Positions 1 through 5,400 of a stretch of 6,940 nt of DNA are shown piece after piece. The translations under genes and the position numbers were made by a program. Origin of the DNA: Planctomycetota bacterium (lineage in GTDB: Bacteria; Planctomycetota; Planctomycetia; Isosphaerales; Isosphaeraceae); assembly GCA_021777685.1 (NCBI GenBank), contig JAJYDH010000351.1, positions 1 through 6,940 of the forward strand, given 5' to 3'. Below the pieces are notes generated by a model. That model was given only the letters and a program-made list of their open reading frames with translations. It had not been told where the DNA came from and made no database searches. The number at the start of each line of letters is the position of its first letter. Positions within the stretch are counted from its first letter, which is position 1.

Positions 1-300
1 GAAGCGGGTCTCCATCATCCCGTCGTACCCCTCGACGGCGCGCATCAGGCCGAGGTTCCCCTCCTCGATCAGGTCTTCGAGCGAGAGCCCCTTGTTGAGG
101 TAGCCCCGGGCGATGTTGACGACCAGCCGGAGGTTGGCCTTGACCATGTGCTCGCGGGCGTAGGGGTCGCCCTCGGCCACCCGCTCGGCCAGCATCCGCT
201 CCTCCTCGGCCGAGAGCAGCGGCGTGGCGTTGATGTCATGCAGGTAGATCTGCAAGGGTGAGTGCGAGCTGATGTCGCGACGGGCCGCGCGGGGCGTCAT
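1..300 (-). CDS. Sigma-70 family RNA polymerase sigma factor, N-terminal part (cut by window edge)
   Basis: Recruits core RNA polymerase to promoters. The 100 visible codons read as a primary or RpoS-like (group 1/2) sigma factor, not an ECF type. Residues about 13-40 carry sigma region 1.2 (LQIYLHDINATPLLSAEEER), and residues about 54-96 carry region 2.1-2.2, with the hallmark stretches KANLRLVVNIARGYLNKG and LEDLIEEGNLGLMRAVEGYD. The DLIEEGNLGL helix is the core-polymerase contact. There is no long region 1.1, since region 1.2 begins about 12 residues in, as in short group 2 factors. The ATG at 298-300 was chosen because AGGAGGAAG lies 5 nt upstream; an in-frame ATG at 349-351 has no ribosome site. 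The gene runs off the window before regions 2.3-4, so its promoter specificity cannot be judged. Family assignment is certain; which paralogue it is cannot be told. Confidence 0.95.
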   Translation of the reverse strand, partial: MTPRAARRDISSHSPLQIYLHDINATPLLSAEEERMLAERVAEGDPYAREHMVKANLRLVVNIARGYLNKGLSLEDLIEEGNLGLMRAVEGYDGMMETRF

Positions 301-305
301 CGGGG

Positions 306-314
306 CTTCCTCCT
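306..314 (-). promoter_or_regulatory. Shine-Dalgarno site deciding the sigma-70 start
   Basis: On the minus strand AGGAGGAAG is followed by 5 nt and then the ATG at 298-300. It is the strongest ribosome site in the window and argues for this start over the in-frame ATG 17 codons upstream (349-351), which has no purine-rich site before it. Confidence 0.8.
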
Positions 315-387
315 GGGGGTGCGTCGTCGGGCCCCCGAGCGGCCGCCTCATCGTGGCCGTCGGGGCGACGCTCGGCCGGTCCGGGCG

Positions 388-416
388 GATGCGAGTTTGC
401 ATCGGACCCGCATCGG
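388..416 (-). repeat. Small direct and inverted repeats in the sigma-70 leader
   Basis: GCATCGG occurs twice on the plus strand (399-405 and 410-416), 11 bp apart, about one helical turn. GATGC at 388-392 is the inverse of GCATC at 399-403, so a 5-bp stem with a 6-nt loop is possible. The cluster starts just after the predicted -10 box, around the expected transcription start of the sigma gene. It could be an operator or a leader hairpin. The repeats are short, so chance is a real alternative. Confidence 0.35.
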
Positions 417-417
417 G

Positions 418-446
418 ACCCTAGGACGCGGCCGTCGGGGTGTCAA
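418..446 (-). promoter_or_regulatory. Predicted sigma-70 type promoter for the sigma factor gene
   Basis: Read on the minus strand: a perfect -35 TTGACA (complement of 441-446), a spacer of exactly 17 bp, and a -10 TAGGGT (complement of 418-423). The expected start is near 411, giving a leader of roughly 110 nt before the ATG at 300. The -10 is GC-rich but keeps the key first T, the A and the last T. A perfect -35 with ideal spacing, in the right orientation and directly upstream of a sigma gene, makes this the best promoter call in the window. Confidence 0.65.
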
Positions 447-582
447 CTCGCGGCGAGAAATGGCGACGAGGCGCCCCCGAGGCCCGACGACCGGCGACGG
501 CAAGCCCCTCGCCGCGTTCATGCCGGTGCCGATCACCCCGGCGATGGCCGAGGCGTCGAGGTCGAATGATCCGAGGCGGCCT

Positions 583-1026
583 TCACGACCTCAGCACCAC
601 CACCGCCCCGGCCAGCAAGAGCCCCACGCCGACGACCCTCCAGGGGCTGACGGGGTGGACGGCGAATCCGACCAGGCCGTGGTGGTCGAGCAGGACGGAC
701 GTGAGGATCTGCCCGGTGACGACCATCCCGAGCCAGCCCGCGGCCCCCAGGCGGTTCGAGTAGGTGACCGTCACCATGATGTAAGTGGCCCCCACGACCC
801 CGCCGAGCCAGATCCACCAGGGGGCGCCCGCCAGTTGAGCCGGCCGGGGCATCGGCGGGCGGAGGGCCAGGCCGAAGGCGAGCAGGGCCAGCGTGCCGGT
901 GGCGAACGAGGTGATCGCCGCCGGGACCGGGTGCCCGATCCGCTCGCGGAGCCCGTTGTTCAGACCCACCTGCACCGCCAGCGCGGCGCCCGAGAGCAGG
1001 GCCAGCCCCGCGTAAAGCCACGTCAT
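583..1026 (-). CDS. Small DMT-superfamily membrane protein, YdcZ/DUF606 family
   Basis: An inner-membrane protein of 147 residues, the usual full length for this half-size transporter family, which is thought to work as a dimer. Five hydrophobic helices can be seen at about residues 3-22, 35-56, 71-89, 93-113 and 130-146. Family signatures are QVGLNNGLR after helix 1, and GQILTSVLLDHHGL (residues about 105-118), the conserved motif at the end of helix 4. The substrate of the family is not established. The ATG at 1024-1026 has GAGGA about 10 nt upstream (1037-1041), and a promoter candidate lies at 1074-1102. It is transcribed alone, divergently from the ECF sigma gene. Nothing suggests damage. 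The family call is strong; the transported compound is unknown. Confidence 0.88.
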   Translation of the reverse strand: MTWLYAGLALLSGAALAVQVGLNNGLRERIGHPVPAAITSFATGTLALLAFGLALRPPMPRPAQLAGAPWWIWLGGVVGATYIMVTVTYSNRLGAAGWLGMVVTGQILTSVLLDHHGLVGFAVHPVSPWRVVGVGLLLAGAVVVLRS

Positions 1027-1073
1027 CGTCGGTCGATCCTCGGTCGTGTCGAGTTGGCGAAATCGGCCGGTCC

Positions 1074-1102
1074 AGGCTAGTCGCCGGCCCGACCCGACGC
1101 AA
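1074..1102 (-). promoter_or_regulatory. Predicted promoter of the YdcZ-family gene
   Basis: Minus strand: TTGCGT (complement of 1097-1102), a 17-bp spacer, and TAGCCT (complement of 1074-1079). The expected start near 1067 gives a leader of about 40 nt to the ATG at 1026. It keeps the TTG and the TA...T positions and resembles the layout of the promoter at 418-446. It is weaker than a consensus site. Confidence 0.5.
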
Positions 1103-1126
1103 CCTCAGGGCCGCGCGGATCGTCCC

Positions 1127-1155
1127 TTGCGGGCGGGGGCCGGGGACCGGATCAT
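1127..1155 (+). promoter_or_regulatory. Candidate promoter of the ECF sigma gene
   Basis: TTGCGG at 1127-1132, a spacer of exactly 17 bp, and GATCAT at 1150-1155, which matches TATAAT at four of six positions. The predicted start near 1162 precedes the palindrome at 1165-1178. The -35 boxes of this and the divergent promoter (1097-1102) are about 25 bp apart, so one regulator could affect both. An ECF sigma factor may instead be read from its own alternative promoter, which I cannot recognise here. Confidence 0.4.
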
Positions 1156-1164
1156 GAATGTCGG

Positions 1165-1178
1165 CCCGACGCGTCGGG
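1165..1178. promoter_or_regulatory. Perfect 14-bp palindrome, candidate operator or leader hairpin
   Basis: CCCGACGCGTCGGG is a perfect palindrome. The left arm also belongs to an overlapping inverted repeat, GTCGG-C-CCGAC (1160-1170), so two alternative foldings exist. It sits at or just after the predicted start of the ECF sigma transcript and about 90 bp upstream of the YdcZ gene -35. With no loop it fits a dimeric-protein site better than an RNA hairpin. GC-rich DNA yields such palindromes by chance fairly often. Confidence 0.4.
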
Positions 1179-1224
1179 ATTGTCGCTGATTTCCTGTATC
1201 GGGCCGGCGGGAGGCGCTTCGGCG

Positions 1225-1854
1225 ATGGGCGGAGGACCGATGGAGCTGATCGCGAAGGCCCGGGCCGGGGAGGTCGAGGCCCTCGGCGAGATCTGCAACC
1301 TGTACCGCAACTACATGCGGATGGTCGTCCGGACCGGCCTGGGCCCCAAGCTCCGCGAGCGGGTCGAGCTGTCCGACGTCGTGCAGGAGGCGCTCGTCGA
1401 GGTGGTCCGGCAGTTCCCCCAGTTCACCGGGCAGGACGAGGCCGCGCTCGTCGGCTGGCTCCGCCGCCTGGTCGGGCAGAAGCTGGCCGACCTCGGCCGC
1501 TACCACAGCCGGGCCAAGCGATCGGGCGACGGCCCCGACGTCCCGCTCGACGCCGCCCGGGACGCCCCCCGAGGGGGCGACGGCAGCCAGGGGGGCAAGC
1601 TCCTGGATCTCCTCTCCCTCAGCCAGACCAGCCCGAGCGAGGCCGCCAGCCGCCGGGAGCAGATCGTCCTCCTCGCCGACGCCCTCTCCGCCCTCCCCGA
1701 GTCCGAGGCCGAGGTCCTCTGGCTCTACCACGCCGACGGCCTCTCCTTCGAAGGGATCGGCGACCGCATGGGGGTCAGCCGCAAGAGCATCCGGGGCATC
1801 TGGGCCAGGGGCCTCAAGAGCCTCAAGCGCACGATGGATGGGCCGCGGAAATAG
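1225..1854 (+). CDS. ECF-type RNA polymerase sigma factor paired with a Ser/Thr kinase
   Basis: An alternative sigma factor of 209 residues from the ATG at 1225. Region 2 spans about residues 6-95, with the core-binding helix at 51-67 (DVVQEALVEVVRQFPQF) followed by a basic stretch. A linker at about 100-145 is rich in Asp, Gly and Arg. Region 4 (about 157-202) holds the -35-binding helix-turn-helix at about 174-200 (LSFEGIGDRMGVSRKSIR). Starts: TTG at 1180 has no ribosome site; ATG 1225 has GGGAGG 10 nt upstream; ATG 1240 has GGAGG only 4 nt upstream and remains a possible start. No anti-sigma gene is adjacent; the next gene downstream apart from the inserted cassette is a WD40 kinase, the known arrangement of kinase-linked ECF factors in planctomycetes, so phosphorylation by the kinase is a likely control (inference). 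Oddity: the stop codon TAG is the first three bases of the heptamer array, so the present C-terminus may have been set by an insertion. Confidence 0.9.
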   Translation: MGGGPMELIAKARAGEVEALGEICNLYRNYMRMVVRTGLGPKLRERVELSDVVQEALVEVVRQFPQFTGQDEAALVGWLRRLVGQKLADLGRYHSRAKRSGDGPDVPLDAARDAPRGGDGSQGGKLLDLLSLSQTSPSEAASRREQIVLLADALSALPESEAEVLWLYHADGLSFEGIGDRMGVSRKSIRGIWARGLKSLKRTMDGPRK

Positions 1855-1882
1855 CGGGTAGCGGGTAGCGGGTAGCGGGTAG
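1852..1882 (+). repeat. Left heptamer array, four copies of TAGCGGG plus TAG
   Basis: Four perfect TAGCGGG units (1852-1858, 1859-1865, 1866-1872, 1873-1879) and a final TAG. The unit is the exact complement of the CTACCCG repeats at 2304-2478, so the arrays face each other as inverted repeats around the gene at 1916. Because 7 is not a multiple of 3, TAG falls in all three plus-strand frames; the first copy ends the ECF sigma gene. The array holds exactly four GGG runs separated by 4 nt, the minimum for one intramolecular G-quadruplex. Confidence 0.95.
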
Positions 1883-1915
1883 AAAAAGATAGGGTGGTCA
1901 GAGAGGAGACCCTAC

Positions 1916-2278
1916 ATGGGAGTGAAGAATTACCGCGATTTGATCGTTTGGCAGAAGGCGATGGATCTTGTGATTTTGGTCTACCAGTTCACAGACTCAT
2001 TCCCTCAGAAGGAAGTATTTGGGCTCACAAATCAGGTGCGCAGGGCGGCCGTGTCGATCCCGTCGAATATCGCCGAGGGCCAAGGGCGAAATTCCAATCG
2101 CGACTTTCGGCACTTCCTCTCGATTGCTCGCGGATCGCTCCAGGAGGTCGAGACGCAGTTGGAACTCGCCCGACGTCTGGGATATCTGCGTGAAGACGAC
2201 CTGATCAACATCTCCGAAGTCTCGTGCGAAGTAGCCCGACTCATCAACGGACTCTCACGAGCACTCAAGGAACCATAA
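1916..2278 (+). CDS. Four-helix-bundle protein, 23S rRNA intervening-sequence protein (IVP/S23) family
   Basis: A complete 120-residue cytoplasmic protein. Family signatures: the N-terminal YRDLIVWQKAMDL helix, GLTNQVRRAAVSIPSNIAEG at residues about 36-55 (the most conserved block of the family), then FRHFLSIARGSLQEVETQLELA and a last helix ending in LINGLSRALK. Relatives are encoded inside intervening sequences of 23S rRNA genes in Leptospira and Coxiella, and the Avd protein of diversity-generating retroelements has the same fold and binds RNA/DNA; no biochemical role is settled for free-standing members. The ATG has a good ribosome site (AGGAG at 1904-1908, 7-nt spacing). No reverse transcriptase, template repeat or rRNA is present here, so neither classical context applies. 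Low GC and mixed codon endings set it apart from both neighbours and suggest transfer. Confidence 0.93.
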   Translation: MGVKNYRDLIVWQKAMDLVILVYQFTDSFPQKEVFGLTNQVRRAAVSIPSNIAEGQGRNSNRDFRHFLSIARGSLQEVETQLELARRLGYLREDDLINISEVSCEVARLINGLSRALKEP

Positions 2279-2303
2279 CCGGTCCTGTATCTTACTCTCT
2301 TCT

Positions 2304-2478
2304 CTACCCGCTACCCGCTACCCGCTACCCGCTACCCGCTACCCGCTACCCGCTACCCGCTACCCGCTACCCGCTACCCGCTACCCGCTACCCGCTACCC
2401 GCTACCCGCTACCCGCTACCCGCTACCTACTTCCCGCTTCCCGCTACCCGCTACCCGCTACCCGCTACCCGCTACCCG
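2304..2478 (-). repeat. Right heptamer array, 25 units of CTACCCG
   Basis: Exactly 175 bp, or 25 heptamers: 17 perfect CTACCCG units (2304-2422), three variants (CTACCTA at 2423-2429, CTTCCCG at 2430-2436 and 2437-2443), then five perfect units (2444-2478). On the minus strand the unit is CGGGTAG, the same as the left array. Twenty-four units carry a GGG run on that strand with 4-nt gaps, a telomere-like G-quadruplex pattern. The plus strand has no stop in any frame, so long false ORFs with a 7-residue repeat run through it. The array ends 17 bp before the kinase ATG. The identical variant pair suggests growth by one-unit slippage. Confidence 0.97.
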
Positions 2479-2495
2479 CTCGAGGGCTTACCGCC

Positions 2496-5400
2496 ATGGT
2501 CCGCCGCACCGAAGCCGAACCCGAGCCCGAGGCGACCGGCCCGGTCGACCGCGATGAGCGGCTTGGCGACGCGATCGAGGCTTACCTGGAGCTGGCCGAG
2601 GCGGGGAACGGGGTGCCCGAGCCGGAGGAGTTCGCCCGCGGCTATCCCGACATCGCCGACGACCTGGTCTCGGCACTGGAGGGCCTGGCGCTGGTCCGGG
2701 GGCTGGTCGGCTCGTCGAGCGGGCCGGGGCACCGGCTGGAGGAGGGGCGGCGGGTGGCCGGCTACCGGATCGTCCGCGAGCTGGGCCGGGGCGGGATGGG
2801 GATCGTCTACGAGGCCGTCCACGTCGGCCTCGACCGCCCGGTCGCGCTGAAGGTCCTGGGGACCCAGGCGGCGCCGGACTCCTCGGGGCGTCGGCGGTTC
2901 CTCAACGAGGCCAGGACGGCGGCGGGGCTGCACCACACGCACATCGTCCCGGTCTTCGACGTCGGGCAGGTCGGCGGGCTCTGCTACTACGCGATGCAGC
3001 GGATCGAGGGGAGCGGGCTCGACCGGGTCCTCAGGCACCTCCGCCGCGACCGGTCGGTCGCCGCCGGCTCGACCCACGGCTCGGCGTCGGGCAGGCCGGG
3101 CCAGGCGACGGCGAATCGCCCCAAGCCCACGCCCAACCGCGATGCCGCCCTGGCCGTCTCCGGGCTGGGGGACACGACCCAGACCTGGGGCGACATCGGC
3201 GGCGGGACCACCTGGCGTCGCGAGCCGGTCGACGAGCCCCCGGCGTTCATCCCCCCTCGCGGCTCGGCCTATTATCGGTGGGTGGCCGACGTCGGCCGGC
3301 AGGCGGCCGAGGCCCTGGCGCACGCCCACCAGCGCGGGGTGATCCACCGCGACATCAAGCCCTCGAACCTGCTGATCGACGGCCGGGGGATGGTCTGGGT
3401 CGCCGACTTCGGCCTGGCCCGCCGCCTGGCCGACCCGAGCCAGACGCAGTTCGACAGCATGCTCGGCACCCCCCGCTACATGAGCCCCGAGCAGGCCAGG
3501 ACCGGCGCCATCGACGGCCGGGCCGACGTCTACAGCCTGGGGGCGACGCTCTACGAGCTGGTCACGCTCCGCCCGCCGTTCGACGGCCAGAGCGCCGCCG
3601 AGCTGATCGAGCAGATCACCGGCCGCGAGGTCCCGCGCCCCGGGCGGTTCGACCCGAGGGTCCCGCTCGACCTGGAGACGATCCTCCTGAAGGCCCTGGC
3701 CAAGCGGCCCGACGACCGCTACACCACCGCCGACGACCTGGCCGATGACCTCGCCCGGTACCTGGCCCACGAGCCGGTCAAGGCCCGGCGGATCGGCCCG
3801 GTCGGCCGGCTCTGGCGGTTCGCCCGCCGCCACCCCAGCCTGACCGCCGTCTCGACCATCGCCGCGGCGCTGGTGCTCTCCACGGCGACCTTCGCCTACG
3901 TCCGGGTCGTCGACGAGCGCGCCCGGGCCGACGACGCGGCCCGCGCGGCGACCAGGGCGCAGCTCCTGACCGAGGAGGCCAACCGCCGGCTCCTGATCGC
4001 CGACCGCGAGCGGCTGGCGACGATGCTCGCCAGCCTGGAGAAGCACGCGGCCAACGTCCTGCTCTCCAAGGACGCCAACCGGCGGTCGACCGGCCTGGAA
4101 CTGCTCCGCCAGGCCGCCGCGATGGGCCCCGCGCCGGCCCTCCGCGGCCGGCTCCGCGACCAGGCCCTGGCCTTCCTCTCGATGCGCGACGTCGAGGCCC
4201 GGCCGCCGATCGCGCCCGCCGACAAGCCGCCCCACGGCCTGATCTTCCTCGACAACGGCCGGCGGATCGTGGGGCTCTCCGACGAGGGAGAGCTGGGGAT
4301 CTGGGACGTCGCCCGGCCCGAGCTGTTCGACTCCTCGCGGATGCCGATCGGCCCGGCCAGGGGCCGTCCCGGCAACGGCCGAGGGGGGCGAGGTCGGCCG
4401 GGAGGGTGGGGAGGGCCGAGGATGGCGCCGAGCGGCGACCATCAGGTCGTCGTCATCCAGCCCGACGGCGGCGGCGTCCGCTACTTCGACGTCGCCATGC
4501 CCGACACGCCCGCCCTGGTCGTGCCGATGAAGGGGCACCACGTCAACGCGCTCCTGGCCTCGGACGACGGCCAGCACCTGGTGACGGTCGTCGGCCGCCC
4601 CTTCGGCGGGGGGCCGCAGGGCCGGCTCGGGCCCGACGCCCGGCCCGAGCCCCCGGACGAGCCCCGGGTCTACCTCTGGGACCGCGACCACCCCGAGGCG
4701 CACCGGGCGACGCTCACCCTCCCCGCGCCGAAGCTCGACCAGCCCTTCGGCCGGAACGCGCCGACGATGCTGGCCATCGCGCCCGACGGGTCGAGGGTCG
4801 CCGCCGCCCGGTTCTTCGAGTCGACCGTCTCGCTCTGGGACGGCGACGGGATGCCGCTCCCGCCGGTCGAGGTCCAGGGGAACGCCACGGCCCTGGCGCT
4901 GGGGCCGGCGGGACTGCTGGCCGTCGCCGGCAACGGCGGCGAGATCGCGCTCTGGGACCTCTCGTCCTCCAGGCCGAAACAGCTCCGGGGCCTGGGGTTG
5001 CACCAGAGCTTCGTCGACACCCTCCGATTCCGGCCGAAGGACGGCTCGATCCTGGCCGCCTCCGGGATGGGGGGCGGTGTCGAGCTCTGGGACCTGACCA
5101 CGCACGACCTGATCGCCGCCCTGCCGACCCGGGAGGTCGAGGACCTGGTCTTCTCGGCCGACGGCCGGACGCTCGCGGCCGGGCAGTCGTCGTCGATCGC
5201 GCTCTGGTCGGTGGTCGAGCCGATCGCGCAGGACGTGCTCCCCGAGTCGGGCGAGACCCCCCGGGGGCTGGCGTTCGGGCCGGAGGGCCTCCTGGCGATC
5301 ACCTCGATCGACGCCAACCAGGCCCCCTCGGCGCTCCGGCTCTGGGAGGGGCCCGACCATTGCCCGAGGGCCTGGGACCAGGTCAAGCCCTGGTCGGTCG

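Larger units (their letters stand above)
1852..2478 (+). mobile_element. Heptamer-flanked four-helix-bundle cassette, putative insertion element
   Basis: A 627-bp unit consisting of the left array, 33 bp of leader, one gene, 25 bp of trailer, and the right array. Support for an inserted unit: inverted arrays of one 7-nt motif on both sides; gene GC of 54% (195 of 360 bases counted at 1921-2280) against 46 of 60 in a sampled kinase stretch (5401-5460); and position between an ECF sigma gene and a kinase gene that normally belong together. Inside the arrays the two ends share a little more sequence when read inward (CGGGTAGA, then AAGATA). I see no transposase and no clear target-site duplication, so any movement would need help in trans or an unknown mechanism. 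The boundaries are set by the repeats and are an interpretation. Confidence 0.6.

Noticed and set aside
301..351. Seventeen-codon N-terminal extension of the sigma-70 factor from ATG 349-351
   Set aside because: The extension would be encoded by the Shine-Dalgarno of the downstream ATG, and the upstream ATG has no ribosome site.
348..536. Small minus-strand frame (62 codons, GTG start) whose stop overlaps an in-frame ATG of the sigma gene
   Set aside because: Its first half has plausible codon use, but it has no ribosome site, runs through the predicted sigma promoter (418-446), and its second half is Arg/Pro-rich noise.
1180..1224. N-terminal extension of the ECF sigma factor from a TTG at 1180
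   Set aside because: No ribosome site, only about 18 nt from the predicted transcript start, and the extra residues do not look like sigma region 2. ATG 1225 (or 1240) fits better.
1105..1731. Minus-strand frame antisense to the ECF sigma gene
   Set aside because: A shadow of the GC-rich sense gene: Gly/Glu/Leu/Ala-rich with no domain, and it covers the promoter region.
1916..2278. Diversity-generating retroelement (IVP-like protein read as Avd)
   Set aside because: No reverse transcriptase, no template/variable repeat pair and no target gene in the window.
2304..2478. CRISPR-like array
   Set aside because: Units are 7 nt with no spacers; it is a simple tandem repeat, and no cas genes are near.
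2224..2850. Plus-strand open frame with a repeated PATRYPL heptapeptide through the array
   Set aside because: Three 7-nt units make 21 nt and no plus frame contains a stop, so any frame gives this repeat. It starts inside the IVP gene and ends inside the kinase in the wrong frame.
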